Shown: piece after piece, positions 8,771 through 16,712 of the stretch
How positions within the stretch are numbered: the first letter of the stretch is position 1
Layout of the letters: the number at the start of each line of letters is the position of its first letter
Source of the DNA: Xanthomonas dyei
GTDB lineage: Bacteria; Pseudomonadota; Gammaproteobacteria; Xanthomonadales; Xanthomonadaceae
Reading direction: 5' to 3'
NCBI RefSeq assembly: GCF_002939865.1
Contig: NZ_MDEE01000017.1
Coordinates: 43,418-107,417, forward strand
DNA: 64,000 nt
Translations under genes and position numbers: made by a program
The notes under the pieces: model-generated
The model's input: the letters and a program-made list of their open reading frames with translations, nothing else
Databases searched by the model: none
What the model was told of the DNA's origin: nothing

Positions 8771-9453
8771 TTGGGGCGTTTTACTCGGCGCGCTTGCGCG
8801 ATCAGCGGTGGAAGATGGCTTGCCGTGCGTTGCCGGCAGGCGCTGATTCGATGCGATGCCCAGCCCCTGCCCGCGACGTGGTGCTGGCCGCTCGGATCAG
8901 CGACGCGGCTTGTCGTCGTGCGGTGATTTGTTTGTCGGTGACGGACATCGACACGGCGGTCACGGTCTACAGCGATGCAGTGGGTGGGTATCAGGCCATG
9001 CCGTGACTCGGATCGTCGAAGACGACCGCGCCATCGGCGTGATCTGCAAGGATGTCTTCGGTACTGGCGGGGATCGCTTCGTGTCACGTGCCTATCGACT
9101 CACTTACCTATCGACGCGCGATCGCATTGGGTGAGCGCCTATGCGTGGCGGCGCGCAGGATCGGAGACAGCCAGGTGTGCAGGTGCTCAGCTGTGGTGTA
9201 GGCGTAGTCTGGCTGCAACGGGGCGTGTCGATTTGTCCGGCCGCTGGTGTCGCTCAGGGCCTATCGCTCGCCATGACGCCGACAAACGGCGGGTTTCTCG
9301 CGCCATTTTCACCGTTGCTGCACTTATGATATGCCCATTCAGCTATGTCATGGCGATCACGGCATGTCTGAACCATTAATCTCGCTCGGGGCGTGATCGG
9401 AGACAATGCCGACTCGTCCTGGGCACGTGCAGCGAGCGGATACAGACCTAGCA
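8771..9453. other. Intergenic, about 680 bp without a supported gene
   Basis: Short open frames here lack ribosome-binding sites, recognisable motifs and normal composition. I see no RNA gene or repeat. Confidence 0.5.
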
Positions 9454-11265
9454 ATGCAGACAACGATCCAAGCAGACAAATGGGATCGCTGGCGCCTGCC
9501 CTCGTTGGCGGTTGCCGTGTGCCTGATTGTGGTGGTGCCGTCGTTGCTGCTGCAGCAGATGGCGCGCAACGCCAATCAGGCCGCGGTGTGGGTGTCGCAT
9601 AGCCAGGAAGTGCAGGAGACCGCGCAACGGCTGGAAGCGGCGATGCGCGACACCGAATCGGCCGCGTTGATGCGCTCGCATGGCGTGGAGCGCCCGGCCT
9701 TGCTGGAACGCATGCGGCGTGGCCGGCGCGAGTCGCTGGCCGCGGTGGATCGGCTGATCGAACTGACCAAGGACAACCCTGCGCAGCAGGTGCGCATGGG
9801 GCGTATCCAGAGCACCATCGAGCGCCGGCTGTTGCTGGCCGAGCGCATCGCGGTGACCACCGGGCAGGATCAGATCCGCGCGTTGATCGACGATATGACC
9901 GTGAACAACCCGATCCGCGTGCTGATCGACGAGTTGCAAGGCGCCGAGGGCCGGTTGCTGGCCCTGCGCAACGGGCGTGCAGACACCGAGCGCCTGCACT
10001 ATGCGGTGTTGAGCTGGGCCGCGTTGGCGGTGCAGCTGCTGTTGCTGGCGACCGTCATCTGGTTGCTGCAGCGGCAAATCCGCCGCCGTCTTGCCGCCGA
10101 GCAGGAATATCTGCGCGCCAACGGCCGTGCCAGTTCGGTGTTGCAGACCGTGCGCGAGCCGATCGTGCTGCTGGATGCCAATCAACGCATCGTGCTGCAC
10201 AACCCGGCTTTTGCCGAGTTGTACGGCCTGGAGGAGCGCGGCAACGAATTGATGGCGTTGGAAGATGTGGGCCACGGGGTCTGGCGCGATCCGCTGTTCC
10301 ATCAGCGCCTGGCCGACGTGTTGCTGCGCGGCCGCGAGCTGTGGGACTTCGAGCATGAACAGCGCGCCGCCGATGGCGTGTTGCGCACCATGCTGATCAA
10401 CGCCCGCCGCATGCCGTTGCCGGATACCGTCGACGAAGACGTGGTGCTGATGACGGTCAGCGACATCAGCCTGCAAAAGGCCTCGCAACTGCGCATCCAG
10501 GAGCTCAACCGGCAGATGGAGGGCAAGGTGGAGCAGGTGTCGGAGGTCAACCGCGAGCTGGAAGCCTTCAGCTATTCGGTATCGCACGACCTGCGCGCGC
10601 CGTTGCGCCACGTGGCCGGTTTTTCGGACAAGTTGGCGCGTCACCTGGGTGATGCGGCGGACGAAAAATCGCGTCACTACATGGAAGTGATCAGTTCCTC
10701 GGCGCGGCGCATGGCGTCGCTGATCGACGACCTGCTGGTGTATTCGCGCCTGGGACGCAGCGCGCTGCGCTTGCAGGCGGTGGACATGCAATCGCTGGTG
10801 GCCGAGACGCGTGCGATCCTGGATTCGAACGTGCAGAGCGAAAATACCGGCCACCGTGTGGACTGGCAGATCGCTCCGCTGCCGGTGCTGGTGGCCGACG
10901 AAAACATGATGCGCCAGCTGTGGATGAATCTGCTGGGCAATGCGGTCAAGTACAGCGCCAAGCGCGAGGTGGCCAGGATCGAGGTCAGCTACACGCCGAT
11001 GGCCGACGGCGGCCATCAGTTCAGCGTGAGCGACAACGGCGCAGGCTTCGACATGGAGTACAGCGGCAAGCTGTTTGGCGTGTTCCAGCGGTTGCACAAG
11101 GCCAGCGAATACGCTGGCACCGGCATCGGTCTGGCCAGCGTGCGTCGCGTGTTGACGCGTCACGGTGGCCGCATCTGGGCTGAAGGCGTCGTCGATGAAG
11201 GCGCCACGTTTTATTTCGAGCTTCCTCCTGCGCTTGAAGCGCCCAACAAAGAGTTCACTGTATGA
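9454..11265 (+). CDS. Membrane sensor histidine kinase (CHASE3-like input, PAS, HisKA, HATPase)
   Basis: 603 residues from ATG 9454. A first membrane segment near residues 12-32 and a second near 183-204 enclose a periplasmic helical region with the look of a CHASE3 sensor. A PAS domain follows (VREPIVLLDANQRIVLHNPAFAELYG). Next comes HisKA with FSYSVSHDLRAPLRH (His378 the phosphorylation site) and a HATPase with NLLGNAVKYS (N box), DNGAGFD (G1) and GTGIGLASVRRVL (G2). It resembles the kinases paired with Rcp1-like regulators; the next gene encodes such a regulator, overlapping by 4 bases. The signal sensed is not evident. Confidence 0.92.
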   Translation: MQTTIQADKWDRWRLPSLAVAVCLIVVVPSLLLQQMARNANQAAVWVSHSQEVQETAQRLEAAMRDTESAALMRSHGVERPALLERMRRGRRESLAAVDRLIELTKDNPAQQVRMGRIQSTIERRLLLAERIAVTTGQDQIRALIDDMTVNNPIRVLIDELQGAEGRLLALRNGRADTERLHYAVLSWAALAVQLLLLATVIWLLQRQIRRRLAAEQEYLRANGRASSVLQTVREPIVLLDANQRIVLHNPAFAELYGLEERGNELMALEDVGHGVWRDPLFHQRLADVLLRGRELWDFEHEQRAADGVLRTMLINARRMPLPDTVDEDVVLMTVSDISLQKASQLRIQELNRQMEGKVEQVSEVNRELEAFSYSVSHDLRAPLRHVAGFSDKLARHLGDAADEKSRHYMEVISSSARRMASLIDDLLVYSRLGRSALRLQAVDMQSLVAETRAILDSNVQSENTGHRVDWQIAPLPVLVADENMMRQLWMNLLGNAVKYSAKREVARIEVSYTPMADGGHQFSVSDNGAGFDMEYSGKLFGVFQRLHKASEYAGTGIGLASVRRVLTRHGGRIWAEGVVDEGATFYFELPPALEAPNKEFTV

Positions 11266-11702
11266 CCGCCATTCGTACCATTCTTCTGGCAGAAGACAGC
11301 CTGGCCGATGCGGAGATGGCGGTCGACGCCCTGCGCGACGCCCGGCTGGCCAACCCGATCGTGCACGTCGAAGACGGCGTGGAAGCCATGGACTACCTAT
11401 TGCGCCGTGGCGCGTATGCCGACCGCGAGGAAGGCCTGCCGGCGGTGCTACTGCTGGACATCAAGATGCCGCGCCTGGATGGGCTGGAAGTGCTTAAGCA
11501 GGTGCGTAGCGATGAGGCACTCAAGCGCCTTCCGGTGGTGATCCTGTCGTCGTCGCGCGAAGAGAGCGATCTTGCCCGCAGCTGGGACCTGGGCGTCAAC
11601 GCCTATGTGGTCAAGCCGGTGGATGTCGATCAGTTCTTTACTGCGGTCAAGACGCTCGGCACGTTCTGGGCGGTGATCAATCAGGCACCGGAGCTGGACT
11701 GA
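11262..11702 (+). CDS. Single-domain response regulator (Rcp1-like)
   Basis: 146 residues, a stand-alone receiver domain. LLAEDS gives the acidic pair, Asp66 (VLLLDIKMP) the phosphorylation site, VVILSSSREE the conserved Ser/Thr, and VVKPVD the Lys. The long beta4-alpha4 region and the final FWAVINQAP are typical of regulators partnered with phytochrome-like or PAS kinases. It starts inside the kinase gene's stop (ATGA overlap) and ends 3 bases before the hybrid kinase, so the three genes look like one operon and phosphorelay. Confidence 0.93.
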   Translation: MTAIRTILLAEDSLADAEMAVDALRDARLANPIVHVEDGVEAMDYLLRRGAYADREEGLPAVLLLDIKMPRLDGLEVLKQVRSDEALKRLPVVILSSSREESDLARSWDLGVNAYVVKPVDVDQFFTAVKTLGTFWAVINQAPELD

Positions 11703-11705
11703 CCC

Positions 11706-13208
11706 ATGCCGCATGAGGGTGGCAAACTGGAGCAGCTGAAGATCCTTCTGGTGGAAGATTCACCGGAAGATGCCGAGCTGTTGTCCGATCAGTTGCTCGA
11801 TGCCGGCATCGATGCGGCATTCGAGCGCGTGGACAGCGAGCCGTCGCTGCGCGGCGCGCTGGAGACGTTTCACCCGGACATCGTGCTGTCGGATCTGAGC
11901 ATGCCCGGATTTTCCGGCTATCAGGCGTTGCGCCTGGTGCGTCAGAACGGCGCCACCCCCTTCATCTTCGTCTCCGGCACCATGGGGGAGGAGACTGCGG
12001 TCAAGGCGCTGCAGGACGGCGCCAACGACTACATCATCAAGCACAACCCCACGCGGCTACCGAGCGCGGTGATGCGCGCCATCCGCGAGGCGCGTGCCGA
12101 GCTCGAACGCCAGCGTGTGGAGAGCGAGCTGATGCGTGCGCAGCGGCTGGAAAGCCTGGCGATGCTGGCAGCCGGCCTGAGCCACGATTTACGCAATATC
12201 CTGCAGCCGTTGCTGATCGTGCCCGACCTGCTGGCTGGGCGCACCGACGACCCGCAGCTGCGTCAACTGGCCAACGTGGTGGCCGAATGCGGCCGGCGCG
12301 GGCACGAGATGGCCGAGTCGATGTTGTCGTTCGTGCGTGGCTCCAACAAGCCGCGCGAGCAGGTGTCCATCGCCAATCTGTTCCAGGCGGTGCAGATGCT
12401 GCTGCGGAGCAGCCTGCCCGATGGCGTGCGGTTGCAGATGGACACGATCGCCTCGGATCTGACCATCGAAGCCAACTACACCGAATTGCAGCAGTGCCTG
12501 CTCAACCTCGGTTTGAACGCGATCCAGGCGATGCCGGGTGGCGGCACCCTGGTGCTGTCGGCCGATCGCTTTGATGCCACGCGCGTGCGCATGAGCGTGG
12601 CCGACACCGGCGTGGGCATGACCGATGAAACGCGCGCACGTCTGTTCAGCCCCTTCTTTACCACCAAGGCCGATGGCACCGGATTGGGCCTGATTTCGTG
12701 CAAGCGCATCGTGGAAAGCTACGGTGGCAACATCCAGGTCGACAGCCGGCTGGGTGAAGGCACGCGCTTCGACATGATCGTACCGATGCGTGGGGCACCC
12801 ACGGTAGTTGCCGATAGCGAGCCGCCGCTGGCGCTGGGCCATGGGCAGCGCATCCTGCTGGTAGACGGCGAGGCCACCCGGCTGTCGTTGCTGGGCAATG
12901 CCTTGTCCAGCCAGGGCTATCAGCCGCAACTGGCCACCGACGGCGCCGCTGCGCTGCAACTGGTGCAGCAGCACGCAATGCCGGATCTGGTGATCATCGA
13001 CAGCGACATCATTCTGCTGTCGGCGGTGAGCGTGCTGCTGAGCATGCAGGAGCTGGGCTACCAGGGGCCGGCGATCGTACTGGAAGATGTCGGCGCGCCG
13101 TTGCAGCGTGCGCATTTTCCGCCCGACATCCCGGTGCACGTGTTGCGCAAACCGCTGGAAATGCGCCGTGTGTTTCGCGCGGTGGCGCACGCGCTGGAAG
13201 TGGCCTGA
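11706..13208 (+). CDS. REC-HisKA-HATPase-REC hybrid signalling protein
   Basis: 500 residues, no membrane segment. The N-terminal receiver has LLVEDSPED and Asp63 (LSDLSMPG). HisKA follows (LAAGLSHDLRNILQPLL, His160), then a HATPase (NLGLNAIQAMPGGG, DTGVGM, FFTTKADGTGLGL, YGGNIQVDS). The C-terminal 110 residues form a second receiver that keeps VIIDSDI and LRKPLE but has LLVDGEATR where the first acidic pair should be, and lacks the usual Thr; it may be a weak or non-phosphorylated receiver. Because an N-terminal receiver precedes the kinase, it may act downstream of the neighbouring sensor kinase. That ordering is inference. Confidence 0.9.
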   Translation: MPHEGGKLEQLKILLVEDSPEDAELLSDQLLDAGIDAAFERVDSEPSLRGALETFHPDIVLSDLSMPGFSGYQALRLVRQNGATPFIFVSGTMGEETAVKALQDGANDYIIKHNPTRLPSAVMRAIREARAELERQRVESELMRAQRLESLAMLAAGLSHDLRNILQPLLIVPDLLAGRTDDPQLRQLANVVAECGRRGHEMAESMLSFVRGSNKPREQVSIANLFQAVQMLLRSSLPDGVRLQMDTIASDLTIEANYTELQQCLLNLGLNAIQAMPGGGTLVLSADRFDATRVRMSVADTGVGMTDETRARLFSPFFTTKADGTGLGLISCKRIVESYGGNIQVDSRLGEGTRFDMIVPMRGAPTVVADSEPPLALGHGQRILLVDGEATRLSLLGNALSSQGYQPQLATDGAAALQLVQQHAMPDLVIIDSDIILLSAVSVLLSMQELGYQGPAIVLEDVGAPLQRAHFPPDIPVHVLRKPLEMRRVFRAVAHALEVA

Positions 13209-13297
13209 GGCCACGCATGTACGCTGCGCGTGCAGCGATGCGCCTGCAGCGCGCAGCAACAGTTGACGCTGAGGCCGGCCGCATGCGCGAATACCGC

Positions 13298-13807
13298 ATG
13301 ACCACCGTGCTTCTCAGCCTCGGCAGCAATGTCCAGCCGACCCACTACCTGCGCCTGGCCGTCGCCGCCTTGCGCGCGCGCTTTGGCCAGCTCGACGTCT
13401 CCCCGGCGTATCGCACGCCGGCGGTGGGCTTCGATGGGCCGGACTTCGTCAATAACGCCGTGGCCTTGCAGACCGATCTGGACCTGCTGACACTCGACCA
13501 GTGGTTGCATGCGCTGGAAGATGCGCACGGGCGCGATCGCAGCGGGCCGCGTTTCAGCGACCGTACCCTGGATGTGGACGTGGTGTTCTTCGGCGATTGC
13601 ATCGTCGAAGGGCCCGGCCATCTGCGCATCCCGCGTCCCGAGCTCAAGCATGCCTTCGTGCTCAAGCCGCTGGCCGACATCGCGCCGGACTTCGTCGACC
13701 CGCTGAGCGGACGGACGCTGGCTGCGCTTTGGCAGGCGCATCCGCACTACGGCAGTGCGTTCACCACGGTGGAGCTGGATGCGCCTGCGCTGAGTGCTGC
13801 GCAGTAG
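13298..13807 (+). CDS. folK: 2-amino-4-hydroxy-6-hydroxymethyldihydropteridine pyrophosphokinase
   Basis: 169 residues from ATG 13298, which begins the family's TTVLLSLGSN motif. HPPK transfers pyrophosphate from ATP in folate synthesis. Later motifs: FDGPDFVNNAVAL, HALEDAHGRDR, SDRTLDVDVVFFGD (catalytic/metal Asp pair) and IPRPELKHAFVLKPLADIAP. The ATG at 13283 is in frame but gives an atypical extension. The pteridine reductase gene lies convergently about 290 bases downstream, separated by a 144-bp repeat. Confidence 0.95.
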   Translation: MTTVLLSLGSNVQPTHYLRLAVAALRARFGQLDVSPAYRTPAVGFDGPDFVNNAVALQTDLDLLTLDQWLHALEDAHGRDRSGPRFSDRTLDVDVVFFGDCIVEGPGHLRIPRPELKHAFVLKPLADIAPDFVDPLSGRTLAALWQAHPHYGSAFTTVELDAPALSAAQ

Positions 13808-13951
13808 TGCCGGTGTGTGGTGCAGCTGGCGGTGCTGCATGACCGTCGCGAAAGTGACGTCATGTTCGGCGCGGATCGGCTTGTACGCATGCGTATGCCG
13901 ATCACTGACGAAGCATGCCGCACACGCGTGCGTTCGTACGATGTTCGTGTC

Positions 13952-14095
13952 AGAGCGTCTAACGAAACATCGCGGGCAGTCGCCAGCTGGATGTGGCTAG
14001 CGCACTCAGGATCGGAATCTACGGATGTTACGTCGCGCACCGCGCACCGGCTGCGCCCGCCTGACGGTGCGCGTGGTCGTGCTATCAGCGGCTCT
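13952..14095 (+). repeat. 144-bp MITE-like intergenic repeat, copy A
   Basis: Aligns without a gap to copy B at 41003-41146, with the great majority of positions identical by eye. Ends are AGAGCGTCTAAC at the left and ATCAGCGGCTCT at the right; the latter's reverse complement (AGAGCCGCTGAT) matches the left end at 8 of 12 positions. No open frame, so non-autonomous. Its right end touches the stop codon of the pteridine reductase gene. Confidence 0.8.
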
Positions 14096-14832
14096 CAACT
14101 GAGTTGACGGCCGCCATCCACATGCAAGGTCTGGCCGGTGATAAAGCTGGCGTCGTCCAGCAACCAGCGCACCGCCTCGGCGATTTCTTCCGGCGTGCCG
14201 ATGCGCGCCAGCGGCGTGCGGGCGAGCAGCGCCTGCTTGGCGTCGGATGATTTGCCTTCCTCCGGCCACAGGATGGCGCCAGGCGCGACAGCATTGACGC
14301 GCACCTGCGGTGCCAGCTCCAGCGCCAGTGAGCGGGTCAGCATCTCCAGCGCGCTCTTGGAAGCGCCGTATAGCGGGTGGTTGCGCATCGGCTGCTGTGC
14401 ATGCAGGTCGGTGAGATTGACGATGGCGCCGCGGTGCTGACGCAGCTGCGCAGCAGCGGCCTGGGCAATGAAGAATGGTGCGCGCGCATTGACCGCGAAC
14501 AGCTCGTCCCACTGCGCCGGCGTGGCTTCGCCCACTGCGGTGGGATAAAACGCCGAGGCGTTGTTGACCACGCCATCCAGGCGGCCGAATGCGTCGATGC
14601 ACGCGGCGACCAGTTGCGCCGGTGCGTGCGGCAGGCGCAGATCCGCGTGCAAGGCCTGCGCGCTGCCTGCGCGTTGCGCACACAGCTCGGCCACGCGTGC
14701 GCGCAGCGCGTCGGCGGACTGATGCGCATGCAGGGCAACCCGGTAGCCGGCGGCGTGCAGCGTGGTGGCGATCTGCGCGCCGATGCGGCGGCCTGCGCCG
14801 GTGATCAACACCACCTTGGAACTGTCTGTCAT
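14095..14832 (-). CDS. Pteridine reductase (short-chain dehydrogenase)
   Basis: 245 residues, start ATG at 14832 (TDSSKVVLITGAGRRIGAQIA). The TGxGRRIG motif, rather than TGxxxGIG, is characteristic of pteridine reductases/FolM-like SDRs. NNASAFYP (NNAS), the S-Y-K triad YGASKSA and the C-terminal GQTLHVDGGR complete the classic SDR fold. It should reduce dihydro- or biopterins with NADPH, and fits next to folK. Start is shared by a 67-base divergent gap with the midA-like gene. The stop is overlapped by a repeat end. Confidence 0.9.
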   Translation of the reverse strand: MTDSSKVVLITGAGRRIGAQIATTLHAAGYRVALHAHQSADALRARVAELCAQRAGSAQALHADLRLPHAPAQLVAACIDAFGRLDGVVNNASAFYPTAVGEATPAQWDELFAVNARAPFFIAQAAAAQLRQHRGAIVNLTDLHAQQPMRNHPLYGASKSALEMLTRSLALELAPQVRVNAVAPGAILWPEEGKSSDAKQALLARTPLARIGTPEEIAEAVRWLLDDASFITGQTLHVDGGRQLS

Positions 14833-14899
14833 GGCGTACTCGCTCGGCGTTGCAAAGGGCTCGGCTATCCTGTGCATTGTCCCCGCAACCGGTGCCCGC

Positions 14900-16084
14900 A
14901 TGCACGCCGACCTTCCCACCCCCGATTCGGACGCGCTGGCGCACAGCGAGCGACTGGCTGCGCATGTGCGCGCCGAAATCCAGGCCGCCGGCGGTGCGAT
15001 CCCGTTTTCGCGTTTCATGGAGCTGGCGTTGTATGCGCCGGGTCTTGGCTATTACAGCGCCGGGTCGAGCAAGTTTGGCGAGGCCGGCGACTTCGTCACC
15101 GCGCCCGAGCTGGGTCCGTTGTTTGCCGCCACCGTGTCCGGTGCGCTGGCGCCGGTATTGCAGCAGCTTGGGCCGCAGGCGCGCATGCTGGAAGTGGGTG
15201 GCGGCAGCGGCGCATTTGCCGAAGTCACGCTCAAGCGGCTGCTGGAGCTGGATGCGCTGCCCGAGCGCTACGCGATTCTCGAACCCAGTGCGGACCTGCG
15301 CGAGCGTCAGCGCGAGCGCCTGGGGCGCAGCCTGATCCCGCCGGTGTTCGATCTGGTCGAATGGCTGGATGGCCCGTTTCCTGACGATTGGGACGGCGTG
15401 CTGTTCGCCAACGAGGTGATCGATGCATTGCCCACGCCGCGCTTTGCGATCCGCGAGGGCGAGGTCTACGAAGAAACCGTGGTGCTCGATGCGCAGCAGC
15501 AATTTGCGCGTGGCGAGCAGCCGGCCGATGCATTGTTGAGCGCGGCGGTGCGGCATCTGGAGCGCTATCTGGAGCAGCCCTTCGCCGATGGTTATCGCTC
15601 CGAGTTGTTGCCGCAGCTGCCGTACTGGATCCAGGCGGTGGCCGGCGGTTTGAAGCGCGGTGCGATGGTGTTTGTCGACTACGGCTATCCGCGCGGCGAG
15701 TTCTATCGCGCGCAGCGCGAGGACGGCACCTTGCGTGCGTTCTATCGCCATCGCATGCATGAGGACCTATATCGCTGGCCCGGCCTGCAGGACCTGACCG
15801 CGTCGGTGGATTTCACCGCGCTGGCGGAGGCCGGTACCGGTGCCGGTTTCGAGCTGGCGGGTTACTGCACGCAGGCCAGTTTCCTGCTGGGCAACGGCCT
15901 GGATGCGTTGCTGACGCAGGCCGATACGCGCACCGATGAAGTGGGGCGCATGCGCCTGCGCGAGCAGATCAAGCGGCTGACCTTGCCCAGCGAAATGGGC
16001 GAGCGTTTTCAGGTGATGGGCTTCGTACGCGATGTGGATATTGCGCCCGCATTTTTGGCCGGCGATCTTACATGGCGGCTGTAA
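14900..16084 (+). CDS. MidA/NDUFAF7-family SAM-dependent methyltransferase
   Basis: 394 residues from ATG 14900; ATG 14831 would extend it over the pteridine reductase start. Signature motifs of the DUF185/MidA family: IPFSRFMELALYAPGLGYYSAG, FGEAGDFVTAPELGPLF, MLEVGGGSGAFAE (SAM-binding GxGxG) and LFANEVIDALP. The eukaryotic homologue methylates an arginine of complex I subunit NDUFS2; a bacterial target is not known to me. It overlaps the VanZ-like gene by 13 bases. Confidence 0.92.
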   Translation: MHADLPTPDSDALAHSERLAAHVRAEIQAAGGAIPFSRFMELALYAPGLGYYSAGSSKFGEAGDFVTAPELGPLFAATVSGALAPVLQQLGPQARMLEVGGGSGAFAEVTLKRLLELDALPERYAILEPSADLRERQRERLGRSLIPPVFDLVEWLDGPFPDDWDGVLFANEVIDALPTPRFAIREGEVYEETVVLDAQQQFARGEQPADALLSAAVRHLERYLEQPFADGYRSELLPQLPYWIQAVAGGLKRGAMVFVDYGYPRGEFYRAQREDGTLRAFYRHRMHEDLYRWPGLQDLTASVDFTALAEAGTGAGFELAGYCTQASFLLGNGLDALLTQADTRTDEVGRMRLREQIKRLTLPSEMGERFQVMGFVRDVDIAPAFLAGDLTWRL

Positions 16085-16485
16085 CGCGGGCGCTGCGCCC
16101 GTTTCATCGGCCGCGGTTGTGGGTGGGGTTGTGGATCGCTGCGATCGTGGTGGTGATTGCGGTCTGCATGGGGCCGCCGCCGGTGATTCCGGAGCTGCCG
16201 GATAACAGCGACAAGGGCGAGCACTTTTTGACATTTGCCTTGTTGTGCTGGGGCGCGGTGCAGTTGTTTGCTACCCGTCGCACGCAGCTCGTTGCAGCCA
16301 TCGGTTTGGTGGGGTTGGGGATCGGCATCGAGATCGCGCAGGGCGCACTGACGACCAATCGAAGCGCCGACCCGTACGACGCACTGGCCGATACGCTGGG
16401 TATCGTGGCCGGTTTATGCCTGGCGTGGACACCGTTGCGCTTTGTGATGTTGCGGATCGATCAACGCTTGTTTGCGCGGCGTTGA
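16072..16485 (+). CDS. VanZ-like membrane protein
   Basis: 137 residues with three to four predicted membrane segments (LWIAAIVVVIAVCMG, HFLTFALLCWGAVQLF, LVAAIGLVGLGIGIEIAQG, LGIVAGLCLAW). SDKGEHFLTFALL and GIEIAQG..TTNRSADPYDALADTLG match the VanZ-like family, whose DKxxH and E..Q....R..D..D residues are conserved. Role unclear. It overlaps the upstream methyltransferase gene, so it is probably co-translated. Confidence 0.88.
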   Translation: MAAVTRALRPFHRPRLWVGLWIAAIVVVIAVCMGPPPVIPELPDNSDKGEHFLTFALLCWGAVQLFATRRTQLVAAIGLVGLGIGIEIAQGALTTNRSADPYDALADTLGIVAGLCLAWTPLRFVMLRIDQRLFARR

Positions 16486-16712
16486 GTTGCGTGTGCGCCT
16501 GCGTGTACGAACGCTCGCGTGCGTGAAGCATTATCGCTATCAGGTTGATGTGCTGGCGATGGCGCATTGACGCGTTGGTAGCGCGCACCGAATCGCTGTA
16601 GCAGCCGAGTGCATATTTCAACTCTCAGATCCGGTGCATGGCTGCTGCGTTGCGCAGCAGCCATGCCACCATCATCGGATGCGGCGCTGGTCCCAGCCGT
16701 TGGATCTGCGAG

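Noticed and set aside
8758..9379. Several short plus-strand open frames after the BON-domain gene
   Set aside because: No ribosome-binding sites, no motifs, and mutually overlapping frames; treated as intergenic.
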